Below, in pieces: positions 35,871-47,049 of a stretch of DNA of 64,000 nucleotides. Every line of letters starts with the position of its first letter. Positions within the stretch are counted from its first letter, which is position 1. Both the position numbers and the translations under genes were made by a program. The notes beneath the pieces were generated by a model. It was not told the origin of the DNA. It did no database searches and saw only the letters and a program-made list of their open reading frames with translations. Origin of the DNA: Pagrus major (taxonomy: Eukaryota; Chordata; Actinopteri; Spariformes; Sparidae); assembly GCF_040436345.1 (NCBI RefSeq), contig NC_133221.1, positions 20,767,165-20,831,164 on the forward strand. Direction: 5' to 3'.

Positions 35871-36552
35871 AAATAAGGTCATCACAAACCAAAGACACTG
35901 CCCATCTTGCTTTTTTCATCCGCTCTGTAATCTCTATACACAATAGAGGCGTTTGTTTTAAGAATAACTCGTATTTACACTGTGGCTGCTGTTAAATTGT
36001 GCCATCCGGTGATGGCCGTGTCTGCTGAGGAGGGGAACACTTCCACGTGATAATAGCGCGAAATCATTCCAGTGACCCACTTCTCTTGTTCTCTTCCCCT
36101 CTCTGTGCCTGTGTGAATATTATTGACGGTGCGGGCAACACAGACATGATACACATATATTTGGATTCAATGGAATTAAGACTTTGCGAAGTTACCCCAT
36201 TCGAGATGCCCATCTCGAATAAAGTCCATAAATCCGCGCAAAATAGATGCGCTTGCTAAAACCTCTGAACTTTACAGAGAATCATCACGGTTTAAAGTTT
36301 TCTTAAGTTTTCTGCTTTCTTGATAGATTTGTCCACATCCATGGGTAAATTGCAAACAGCACCTACTAATAGCTAATCCGGCATACTTTTAATGGTGCTT
36401 ATTTCCCAAAATGTAAATAAATATAGGCTAAAATCACGCAGCTGACTCACTAACTCCATGGCAACCCATATTTCCTGTTTCAGTACCTCTAAGCATTCTG
36501 GGAACTGAAGTTCCAGAACTGAAAGCATGGCTATCGCCTCGTCAGAATGAAG

Positions 36553-36630
36553 AAATAATAATAATACTGATAATAATAATAATAATGGTGATGATAATGA
36601 TGATGATGATAATAATAAGAATAATAATAA

Positions 36631-36681
<51 letters not shown>

Positions 36682-36687
36682 TAATAG
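36553..36687. repeat. AAT/TGA trinucleotide microsatellite
   Basis: This is an almost pure run of ata/aat units, with a gat/gatgat patch near 36587-36610. Open frames of poly-Ile, poly-Tyr and poly-Leu arise from it. Confidence 0.92.
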
Positions 36688-36689
36688 GA

Positions 36690-39635
36690 GTGACAGAACC
36701 CATAAATATTGATTGTGCAAAACAAGAAAGGATCAGAGTGTCCCATTACACATGGTTCCTATATTCCTAGAACACTGGTACATGGCATACTAATCAAATA
36801 TTCTCCAACAAACACAGATAAACACAGATGTTTGTTTGAGGTGCCCCGGCTGACTGTGTTTGTTGTAGAGTGTTTGGAGATGTTTGGTCAGATTCAACAT
36901 GTTCAGTCTTTGTTTGTCAGTTTGTTACACTTTCAAACTGACAATTACCCAGACAATAGACATATAGTACACAAATCCATAGCAACACAGCTCACATATG
37001 CCCAGTATATGTGCTCAACTCATTCATACTGCCTACATACCCATGTGTTTTGCATTCGCACTGCTTGGGGCTGCACAATGAAGGGGAGAATGATCAAACT
37101 CTCAGGATGGCCAAGTGCAATATCACATCACATAAGCTGCAGTTTTTTGATAAAGACAGCATTACAACAAAGTACTGTTGTTGTGCTGCAGAGATGTCCT
37201 GTCCTACAAATCTTGTTGCTCAGTTTCCATTTCTTCAGTGAAAATGATTATACAAAAATGATAAATCCCATGAATCACCAATCATAGTGCAATCAGAATA
37301 TCTATCAAGTAATTCTTGTTATTTTCTTTTACCATTTTTTTTAGCCCTCGACCTGATTAAGCTAGCCTAATTTGGAGCCTACTTCCTTGTTGCCAAAAAA
37401 AAAAAAAAAAAAAAAGATTATGATCAATGGCCCTGCCCATGAGTACCATGTAATACTGTAGTAATGACTAATGAGTCGGTCTATGCATGGGCCCATACAT
37501 CAGTTAATCGTGTCGGTGTGATCCAATCGCAAAATGACCTCTAATTTATTTGAATAAACAAAACCGAAAAAGATGCTCAAGTGCATCTGGCTATAGATGA
37601 TCTAAATAATAACCCGTTTAATTCATTCCATCTGAGGCTGCTGGATGTCTAGCTTGTAACCCTGTTAACACCGGCTCTGGATCACTGAACTTTTCATCAA
37701 CGATTATGCTACAGACTACAGGCCCACAAGTTATTAGCCTATAAAAAATGGCTAACATAAACTAGACGAAAAGATGTGTGAGGCCCCTACAGACTTACAT
37801 GACTCAACAATACATACAAGTTCACATCAATATAGAATCACTGAAAAACACAATTTAATGAAATATCCTCATAATTAGACAAATAGCCTCATCTAGATAA
37901 AAATCTAACCACATGGCTGTGCACCCATTGTTGGTGGTGAGCAAATGGCCTACTGTATTCTATGTTTATTATAAATGTACGACCTCTAGATATTACTCAT
38001 ACCTAGCCACAAGATGTGGATATTGCCTCAAATCAGTAGATTAAATGGAAAAACCTTGGTGTTTGCCTTAATAAGTTATAGTGGGTTTTTTTGTCTGCCT
38101 CCATGACCAGCTCCCTGAGCTCAGCCCACCTCAACGCCGGGGAACCAACAGGATCAAACCGGGCAGAGCCAGTCATGCCGCTGCCCAATCATCATCATCA
38201 CAAAGGAGGGGGAAGGCGCAGAGAGAGACACATTCCTCCTGATGAACGTCGCGCAGTTCAGCAGCAGAGAGACGCTCCCTGCTGCAAGACCAGCCTACCT
38301 TCATACCCGTCATGTTCAAAACACACATCAACCACAGAGGTTTACTGTGAAATTGCTTTTTTCCATTCGGTGCCAACATGAACTACAGGCTCGCAATCCG
38401 GTGTTTTACAAGCAGCAGAGCAAAATGCTGCATGTTTGACACAGGCATCCTGACATCATACAGTCTGACTTGATTTATTCCATATAAGCCCACCAATCAG
38501 CACAGTAGATACATCTAATCACATCTTGTTATTCATTCATTCATTCCTTATTGTTGGCTTTGGCTTTGTTATCATGCACCAGGGCTGCATTTAACAAATA
38601 TGAGACATTTAATGCTTTTAAAGACAAAAAGTCTTTTCACGTGGCGATTCAGTTTCTAATAAATGAACACTAAAGAAGCCTTCTTTGGGATTTTTAAACT
38701 ATGGCAACACAATGTGTTAGGTTAGAGCGCCCTCTAGCGGTGGATTTATAGATTACAACATTTAACACAAGAAATTCAAGTAAGTTATTCATCTGCTTTT
38801 TGTTTTAATTTCTTAATCTCAATGTTTAAAAAATGTCAAATCATAGACAGAGCCTATATAGTTGTTATTAACATGGTCAAACTATTTATTACCATTTGAG
38901 AATTGATCAACACAATCCTGCATTTGTGCATGTTGTTTGTTGGGAGCAGTTTTGTTTTAGCATCATACAATCTCTTCAGCCAAAGTGTGTAATTCATGAA
39001 GCAATAGAATATCCAGCACTGTATATCGCTGCTTTGAAAAACCCCAATAATTCCATTACAAATATCTCATTAACTAGTGCAAGCACCTCCAGCATCCAGA
39101 CGAGTGCAGCACTGAGCTGTTTTCCAACGCTGACAAAGTGGGGATGGCTCCATATCACCAAGCTCACAGACAAAAAGTACATCATTTGCTTCAAGTCTGA
39201 CTAAATGTAGTTTGGGGAAGAAATTATACTGCGAGAATACTGATCTGGAATGTACATGCAGTTGTTTTCACAGCTGTTTGCGGGAAGTTTAAAGATCTGT
39301 CTCAAGATTTTAAGACATTTTTAGAATATTCCACTTAATAATAACAATCAATCTGTGTCTCATGTGATTTTTTCCACATAAGAGTTCAATTACTTTTTTA
39401 GAAATTCTTAAAATTACATCTCCTAATAATTGAAACATCCACAATATGTAGTAGCCAAAATATTTTTAAATTTCTAAAACTTTCACAAGATGTCTCCTTC
39501 TTCACTACACATTCTTTGTATGTGCACTTGAGGTTTCCTGTTTCCACATCACACTTGTGTAAGTAGTTGCATACTGGACAACAAGTGGTGCTCTCCAAAC
39601 TAATTGTGATGTCTCACAATCATGCTGGTTGTACA
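36690..39635. other. Intergenic spacer between rimkla and foxj3
   Basis: This is AT-rich spacer with a 21-base poly-A at 37395-37415 and a CTCF-like motif at 38725-38743. The 192-residue plus-strand frame at 36709-37287 starts in the microsatellite edge, has no family resemblance and looks like chance. Confidence 0.5.
38725..38743 (-). promoter_or_regulatory. Candidate CTCF site, reverse orientation
   Basis: The forward sequence gagcgccctctagcggtgg is, on the minus strand, CCACCGCTAGAGGGCGCTC, a good fit to the CTCF core. Its orientation is opposite to the motif at 5140. Motif evidence only. Confidence 0.45.
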
Positions 39636-39639
39636 CTTA

Positions 39640-40095
39640 CAGCCAGTTTGGCAGTCTTGGGGAGTACTACTGCATATGTGAAAAAAGCAGTATAAAGCCT
39701 TTTGTGGCACCAGAGGAAGCTGCATGCAATCTGATACATTGCCTCTAGTGATGTCACTCAGTGGCCAAGTTGCATTGTGGGTAATGTAGGCACCAGGTTT
39801 TGAAATTTGTGAAACAAAAAGGCGATATCTCTGGTTCTGCTGTATTGATTATAATAATGTGTTTATAAACTGTCCATAATGAGTTCAACAGTGTTATAGG
39901 AGCGAATTGACTACTTTTTAGAACCTGGCGCCTACATTACCCATAATGCAACCTGGCCACTTAGTGACATCACTGGAAGTAATTTATCAGATTACATGCA
40001 GCTTCCCCTGGAGCAATAAATGCTACTTTGTTCACGGAGGCAGCAGTCCTCCCCAAGACCTGTCAACACTTAAATGTGTAAAATTAGTGGAGTTA
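39640..40095. mobile_element. Foldback element with roughly 170-bp inverted arms
   Basis: The left arm (about 39640-39815) and right arm (about 39910-40080) are inverted copies. Left ccaggttttgaaa mirrors right ttttagaacctgg, left gttgcattgtgggtaatgta mirrors right tacattacccataatgcaac, left gtgatgtcact mirrors right agtgacatcac, and left gtcttggggagtactactgc mirrors right gcagcagtcctccccaagac. The arms are about 80-85% identical by eye, with a loop of about 100 bp. There is no coding capacity, and it looks like a MITE-type repeat. Confidence 0.85.
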
Positions 40096-40758
40096 CCCTT
40101 TAACTTCTCTGAAAACAGCCTTCTTGTGTCAAACTCTGCACAGCCATCCTTCTGCACACTGAAGGTCAAACATCCAAGTGTAGTAACAATAAGCAAAACA
40201 CACTTTTGAGTGGAGGAGGCCTTTAATATAAACCCAGTTACAAGTGTACCATACCACATGGCATTGGATGTTTTCCAGTGCTTTTCAATTGCTCCTCTTA
40301 TCAGCATTAAAACCATCTCAAGCAGTTTGTCACGGCAAGACAAGTTGGTTTGTATAGCATGCTCACCACCAAGGCAATTTAAAGGGCATTGCATCAGACA
40401 TAAAGAGGAATTTCAAACAACTAAGTCCCTCCATTCCGACTTATTAAATTGTAAGAACCAAGTCTGTCATCCTCCATCTTCTCTGTCGGCTTCTATATAT
40501 TCAGAGAAATTAGTTTTATATTCATTCATAGTATTTAGTTTTTGTTATCAATGTAGTCAACGATGTTTAAGGTATAATCAATGCTGATGGGAAAATCAGT
40601 ATGTGACTTTTTAGATACAAATGCCATTCAAAATTTGTGTTTAAATCCACCAATTTAGAAAAAATGATATACATTGGTCAAATGTTCTCATCCCGGGGAA
40701 GTTTGTGTGTTGTGGTGGCACGATTAACAAAATACAAGTCACACTCATCTTTAATGTC

Positions 40759-41386
40759 TTAAAGGAAAAGTTCACCCAAAAATGAAAATTCTGTAATTCT
40801 CGTCTTACCCTCATGGCGATGGAAAGTTTTATGGTCCACATTTTTGGAGCTTCACGCCAAAACAGTGTTGCAGAATTCTCCTAAACAACTGAAGTAGATG
40901 GGGACTTGTTTTAAAATGTAAAAAAACAATGTAGAAAGAAACATAAAATGGCTCCATACACCTCGTCCAGAGTAATCGGAGTCTTGAGGTCACAAAATTG
41001 ATTTGAAAAGACGTTATCGACACCCTCGATGCCCTGCGTAACTCGTGCACCCACTTCAGAAGATAGCACTTTTAGCTTAGCAACTACAATGAAGATTTCA
41101 GCTTGAAAGAGGGTGTGAATAATGTCATTTCAAATCAGTTTGGGATCTTTGGGCCTCTAGGGACTTGGATGAGCTGTATGGAGCCGTATTATTTATTTTT
41201 TTTAGTTGATTTTTTGCATTTCAAAACAAGTCTCCATCTACTTCAGTTATTTAGGAGACCTCTGCAACGTTGTTTTGTTGTGAAGCTCCAGAAATGTTTT
41301 GTGGACTACAAAACTTCACCTGACTTTCTGTCGGCATGGGGGTGAATAGATAATGACCGGATTTTCATGTTTGGGTGAACTTTAAA
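40759..41386. mobile_element. Foldback MITE-like element with TTAAAG...AAGTTCACCC ends
   Basis: The left end ttaaaggaaaagttcaccc is mirrored at the right by gggtgaactttaa. The inverted arms cover about 40759-40935 and 41205-41386, for example tggagcttcacgccaaaaca against tgttttgttgtgaagctcca, and ctgaagtagatggggacttg against caagtctccatctacttcag. The AAAGTTCACCCAAAAATGAAAATT start is a familiar teleost repeat signature. The open frames inside are artefacts. It lies close to the element at 39640-40095. Confidence 0.85.
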
Positions 41387-41949
41387 TCCATGTTTCGGGA
41401 AATCATTTGCAAAATGAAGGAAAACTGCGCTCAAGCTAAATAACGGAAGCACCAGCCGAGTCTGTACTGCAGCATCAGTAGTCTAATGTGAGACTCAACA
41501 TTGAAATACACATCCATGAGAGCGTGTGAACACATGCAGTAAAGTACGATAAACAAATCGATGCACTCTGGCTCCTCGGCAAGGAGCTCTGACTGATGTC
41601 CTGTCCAAGGTGGGTGCGCTGTGCTTCACATCAAGCTTCTCCCCGCATTTAATCAACAAATTAGAGGCATGCAGCCGAACTGAGGAACACCTCAACCATA
41701 GCAGAGAAGTAGCACACAACCAAGCCCTCAATGTGCTGAGGTATAATACTGTAGGTGCCACTGAACGCCAGCATGTTGCAGCAAATGTTGTGTGGCACTT
41801 GGAGCAGTGTTGTTTGAATATCATTATTGAAAAATGTTATTTGTTTTCAAAAAATCACAAGTTTGAATGATTTGTCTTAATAATTATTCGTATAATTAGG
41901 GTACATCATATAATGATCATTAGTTATAATCATATAATCACATTATCAT

Positions 41950-42060
41950 TTTCATTATTATTATTGTTGTTTATTATTATGTATTATTATTATTATTATT
42001 ATTTGTATTATTATTATTATTATTATGATTATGATTATTATTATTATGATTATTATTATA
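41950..42060. repeat. TTA trinucleotide microsatellite
   Basis: Runs of tta/att with occasional atg units. It lies about 120 bp before the CpG-rich foxj3 leader exon. Confidence 0.9.
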
Positions 42061-42179
42061 TGTCAGTGGTATACATCATTAAGGTAGGCTTGTGTGATGC
42101 CTCAGTAGACACTCATTAATATTGAAATTGGGAACTAGTTAAAGGGTTGTGATTTCATTTTTCCCATTGTGGTGCATGA

Positions 42180-42506
42180 ATTCATCTTCAACGTGCTCCG
42201 GCTGGCGTTGGAAGTAGTTCCGGTGGTGTAGCAGCCGAGCGGAGCACACAGACCCGGGATCTTCGTGTTGCCGAGCGCAAATGCGAATAGCGGGTCGAGT
42301 CCGCCTGTCATGACTGTCGACTGACCACAGCCGCGGTCAGTGTGACGGCCGCAGAGCACCGTGCGTGCAGCCCGAGTGACAGCGTCCAGGCACCGCTGGA
42401 GCTTTTGTCTTCGAGGGGGATTTTTCAAGTGCAGAATCGGCGTCTGGAGCTTCTGAAGCAAGAGTACAAGAAAAAAAATTGAGCCGGTTCCTAGTCACCT
42501 ACGACG
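42180..42506 (+). promoter_or_regulatory. foxj3: Candidate foxj3 CpG promoter and first noncoding exon
   Basis: A local GC- and CpG-rich island, unlike the AT-rich flanks, ends in a perfect donor (CTACGACG followed by gtgagtgt, exon end 42506). Orientation is plus, toward foxj3, and no start codon with a useful frame crosses the donor. I infer it is the foxj3 5' untranslated exon, with a 13.3-kb intron to the next leader exon. No transcript evidence can be seen. Confidence 0.5.
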
Positions 42507-43305
42507 GTGAGTGTGTGCAGAAGAATTTTTTGAATGCCAGTCATGAAGGTTTGTGACAAATAATGCTGCACCGGGGAGGAAGTGTTGGCGAAAGCCAGCG
42601 GTTTGAGGATAGTTAATGGCAGGCTATGACAAGTTCGCTGCCTGTCACAATACGCATGCATGCAGACACTGAAGCGTTTGTCTTTATCCCGAATGTCCGT
42701 CAGATAAAGTCAACTTGTGTTAACTTTACAGTAATAGTCTGAAGGCTGCTGGGAAACGGTCTCTTAAAGGAAGTAGTGTTCATTAAAAACAATTATCTGA
42801 AAGGTGAACGCGCAAGTACGCATGAAGAGAAGACGGTGCCTCGCACAGCTGAGAACACTTTGGAAGTGATAACTGGGAGCTGAAAGCCTGACCGAGCAAC
42901 CAGACCGAGCTCCACACTGATGTGTCCCTGTTTGTACCAACGTTATTATACGGAGAGGTGAAATATTCTTTACTACCAAGTTTTAAGACATTTTTGTTGA
43001 AGGTAACTCCATATTTAAGGAGAAGTAGTAACAGGAGGGAAACAAGTCAGGACACTGAATTCATAAGATGCACTAACTTTGTTTTACAGTCTAAAATATA
43101 TATATATCGGTGTATGAATACACACCAACGTGCCTTTAACAGCCTGGCATGTATTCATAGGTGTTAATGGCTGATTTATTTTTTTTCTTTACTTGTGTAG
43201 CATTTGTGTGCATGCATGTACAGATTTTTGCAGAATTCCTGTGGCCACGCGCTGTATGGATGTACAGTATGCATGCATGTAATAATGCCATATTGCTTCA
43301 TGTCG

Positions 43306-43888
43306 CAGTGTTTCGCAAACTTTTCCACCTCAAGGACTCCTAAACTAACACGAATTAGACCACGAACCCCCATTTGATAAAAATGTGTCCCCCTGTCTAA
43401 TAAGAATTTTGCTTTTAGATGTTTTATGAAGGAAAGTGTATGAAAACTAGGGGTTGACCGATATGGCTTTTGCAAGGCTGACTCTGATGCCGATTATTAG
43501 AAATCAAGGGGACTGAAAACTGATATTTGGGATCGATATTCATTTACAGTAAAACTGAAAATCTTTGTGTCAAAATTTAGAACAACCAGTGATGAAATAA
43601 ACTGAAGTACAATTTACTCAAGAAATTTCCAATCCAATTTTTGCTACTTTATACTTCCTCTACTCTACATTTATTTGTGGAGGTGGAAAAATGCTGAATA
43701 TCGGCCCCAATAATCAACCAGGCCGATAATCGGTCTATCCCTAATGAAACCCATTTATAGTCACACAGTGTGACATAGTGTTAATTATGGATTGAATTTT
43801 AGTGGAAATATTGCCCTTTTTGCTGGGGACCCCTGGAACCCCCTCAAGGACCCCTGGGGGTCCCCAGACCACACTTTGAGAACCACTC
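43306..43888. mobile_element. hAT-like non-autonomous element with cagtgtttcgcaaac ends, carrying a nested insertion
   Basis: The left end cagtgtttcgcaaac mirrors the right end gtttgagaaccactc on the opposite strand, the typical CAGTGGTTCTCAAA form of hAT-like fish repeats. Inner text is also familiar (cacctcaaggactcc on the left, ctcaaggacccctggggg on the right). A second element (43448-43743) is inserted inside it. Confidence 0.65.
43448..43743. mobile_element. 296-bp hAT-like MITE with 8-bp target duplication
   Basis: It starts taggggttgaccgatat and ends ccgataatcggtctatccct+a, inverted ends of about 20 bp. The flanks are atgaaaac on the left (43440-43447) and atgaaacc on the right (43744-43751), seven of eight identical, which fits the 8-bp target-site duplication of hAT transposons. 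The interior shares text with the aagtac/actccactacattt fish repeat. It lies inside another element. Confidence 0.75.
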
Positions 43889-43959
43889 TTTTAAGGGATG
43901 TGTCATTTTCAGTGGCTCCTCGTGTCTAGTTTAGGACAATACGTAAATGATTTAGTATA

Positions 43960-44417
43960 TGTAGAGCTCGACCGATATTTGATTTTTTGGGCCGATGCCA
44001 ACAGCGAAAATCGGAGATAAAGATAAAATTCTGATATTGATGCATCAGTGATGTTCTCATATACACAGAATCTACAATAGAATGCACTTTTTTGGTAATT
44101 ATCCCTCAACTGAGGTTATTAAACACTTGTCTAAAATGACCTTAGTACGCTGAAACAGGAAACTTCACTGCGAATCTAATTATTATAAATTACCTCAAGC
44201 ATCTTTTGTGTAAAAAAAAGAAAAAAAATGTTTTTGGGGCACCCTGGTAGCTATGTTGGCCGAGGGTGTGCCCCATGTATAGAGGCTGGGACTTGCTGCA
44301 GTGGCCCCGGGTTAGAATATGCAAGTCATATTGGCACAAATCAAACATTATATGCGCCGATACCGATATATCTGTTGCAGGCAAATATCAGCCAACCAAT
44401 ATATCATTCGGGCTCTA
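43960..44417. mobile_element. DNA-transposon relic with agagctcgaccgatat ends, interrupted by a tRNA-SINE-like piece
   Basis: The left end agagctcgaccgatattt mirrors the right end atatatcattcgggctct. The two carry the same gaccgat motif as the neighbouring element, so the families are related. Inside, about 44238-44325 reads like a tRNA-derived SINE head (ccgagggtgtgccccatgta...cagtggccccgggtt). Confidence 0.55.
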
Positions 44418-46189
44418 AGAATAAGGGCTCAACTTACTAAATCAGATTCACCCTGTAGAAGCTGGAGTTAAAATTTTGTTGAAAGTTGACATAATTTACT
44501 GAACTACTCAACATTAACTTTAAGTTGGGTGAAACATCTCAACGGTTTAACTGATGCAGGCAGAAAATACTGTAACTTGCCTCAACTGACACTATTATTT
44601 CAACAGTACATGCAGGTCATTTTCTTATGTTATCTATTATTTGCTGTTTTCCAGTTAGCTGAGTTTGTTGAAGGTGCAGTTCTGCTCACCCGCTATGGAT
44701 TTCTGTTCCATAAGCTGCCTCAGACGGACCATCTCTTTCCATAAAGAGACCATAAACTTACCATGATCGGTGACCATCTTATGGCAGGAGTCATTATCTT
44801 TAATCATGCTGCAGTGTGGAGAGCCAGCCCATACTATACAATTTCATCTTTCCAAAAACACACAGACAAGGGGAGGTGTGTGTGTGTGTTTGTGGGCGAC
44901 AGACTGAGAAAGCGTTTGAGAGAGTACCCTGCTCCTGATTTGGATGCGCCTCTAATTCCTATCAAGATGAGAGCTGTCTGAACAGATTTCTCTCATCATT
45001 ATTTGCTCTGAGATTTACTTGCGCTTGTAAATGGTGTTGATTGAGGGTAATTTGGCTTTTTAATTGCTGAACAGCTGCCACACTCACTGCTGATTGCTAT
45101 TGTAGACTTTCTCAGTAGATCACTCATAGACCCCTAAATGCCTCATTAAAACGTTATGCGGAATCGCATGAAACGTGAAGAGAAGGAACCCTCATAATGT
45201 TTTACTGATTTGTGTTTTATCATCGGAAAGGTCGTCATAATTATCGTCAATGTCAGCAAACGCAATGCTAAGACACGAGTGTAGTAATGACTTTTTGAAA
45301 GTTGAATTAAGGGCTATTTGTGGATACACTACATGCTTTTCAGTTTGTTTGATAAAGATGATCTCCATATGCCAGTGTAACGGATGTTAGTTAGGCACTA
45401 GTGAGAAGAACTCAGAGGAATGATTTCCACCGTTTCTTTTTCTGCAGGCAGTCAATATAACACACACATTGTCTTGAGGATGGTCACTGCAGATCTGGAC
45501 CCTCCTGTCTCACGAAACACAAGACTACATAACTGTGACATTAAAATGAATATCGCTTAGCCAATGATTGCACAGTGTGTTCCTCATATTTGTCATTAAA
45601 TCAATATAAAAAAAAACATTAACACTCTCAAAAAGAGTAGAGTTAAAAAATGAAAACTTTAGAAAACATAGACTAAACATAGGCTTAGGTGTCCAGGTCG
45701 ATCGCTGCACATCTGGACCAATATGTACAAAATAACAGACTTTACACAAACAAATGGCTGGAAAAATCTCCAAAGGGCTACAGAAGTCACGTGATATTTG
45801 GCATGCGAGGAATGGTGCTTGATGAATTTAAAAGGTAAAATGGAAGCATCAGAAATACAAAGAATATAGCGGTCAAAATAAAACATAAACAGCAGAACAG
45901 CATGAACAGTACACTGTATGCTTTAAAGGTTAAATGATTAGTTTGAAGTAGTGAAGTAGTTCCAGTGGTGTTTTGCCACACAACTTGCCCTCATCAATGC
46001 AAATCAGTTCTGTGAGCGGAGCTATGGAAAATCAGCAGATTATTTATTTATTTATCAGTTCATCTGACAGAGGCAATATATGTAGTCATTGTTACATCTA
46101 ATTAAAATGCACCCGATGCAATGTACATGGAGCTTCTAGCCATGGCTAATTTGCAGTCTGGTTCGGCTTTTGAGGAATAAAACACACAG

Positions 46190-46325
46190 ATTCGTTACGG
46201 GAGATGTGCAGTGACTAAATTACCACAGAAAACTTATCTGAATAAAAATAGCTCAGCTTCCTTAATGAGATGAGATTCACAAACACTAAACAAAATTATT
46301 AAATAATAAAATCGAATTCACACGT
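46190..46325. repeat. Dispersed repeat copy A
   Basis: The segment gagatgtgcagtgactaaat taccacagaaaa... recurs at 48950-49075 in the same orientation, with about 80% identity by eye (gagatgtgcagcgactgaattaccacaggag). Both continue to an aaacaaaatgattaaataa-like end. Likely internal sequence of one DNA-transposon family. Confidence 0.6.
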
Positions 46326-47049
46326 ATGAAATATAATTTGGGATTCATTTCCCTCTGTTACTCCCACTCCCACCGAATTTTATTCAATTTGACCTCCTAC
46401 TGTGGCCTATGAACTCGAGGAAACATCACAAGCTAACAGATATGGTAAGGTTAAAATAAAAAACACATAAACCTCAAGAGTATCACATAGGGATGAAGTC
46501 GTGTGAAAGCATCACTCAAATTCCAAATTCAGCTAATAGAAACAGGCTGTCTTGTACACTAGAGCACGGATACTAGACCTGAACCTAGGCTTGGTTCGGA
46601 CAAAAGTTTAAAACTGATTTTCGGGTCGGGTTCGGTCAAATCAATTGACAGCGATAGTATAGATTTTTTGAAATATGTATGTATGTGCATAGAACAATGC
46701 ATTTTCACGGTCATCCACACTATAAATATCTGTGATAAGTGAAAACAGAGAAGCTGTAACCATGGTAGTAAAGGCGTGACAGCAGAAATGTAAATAACTG
46801 AAATCCAAGTTCGGGTCAGGCTCGGTTACTATTCTCTCAGATTCGACTGGGTTCAGACATAAAAGTACAGCTGCACTCTGTTTTACACCCCACAAGATCC
46901 CAACACCTAGTGAAGTACAGAAAGAGAAGAAAATGGAAAAAGAATAGAAAGTATCTTTACACGAGGTAGGTTGGGAGGTTATCTGACTTAAGATTTAAGC
47001 AGCAAAAGCCTGAGACATTAACCTCCAAACAGCTTTAACACTTGTCCCG

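Noticed and set aside
35355-35943. Several overlapping frames in the CpG island
   Set aside because: High GC content lowers stop frequency on both strands, and no start or splice pattern fits a gene.
36373-36770. Poly-Leu, poly-Tyr and poly-Ile frames
   Set aside because: They arise from the AAT microsatellite.
36709-37287. 192-codon plus-strand frame
   Set aside because: It begins at the microsatellite edge, has no splice context or recognisable domain, and low-complexity AT-rich codons. A chance frame in 64 kb of this size is not surprising.
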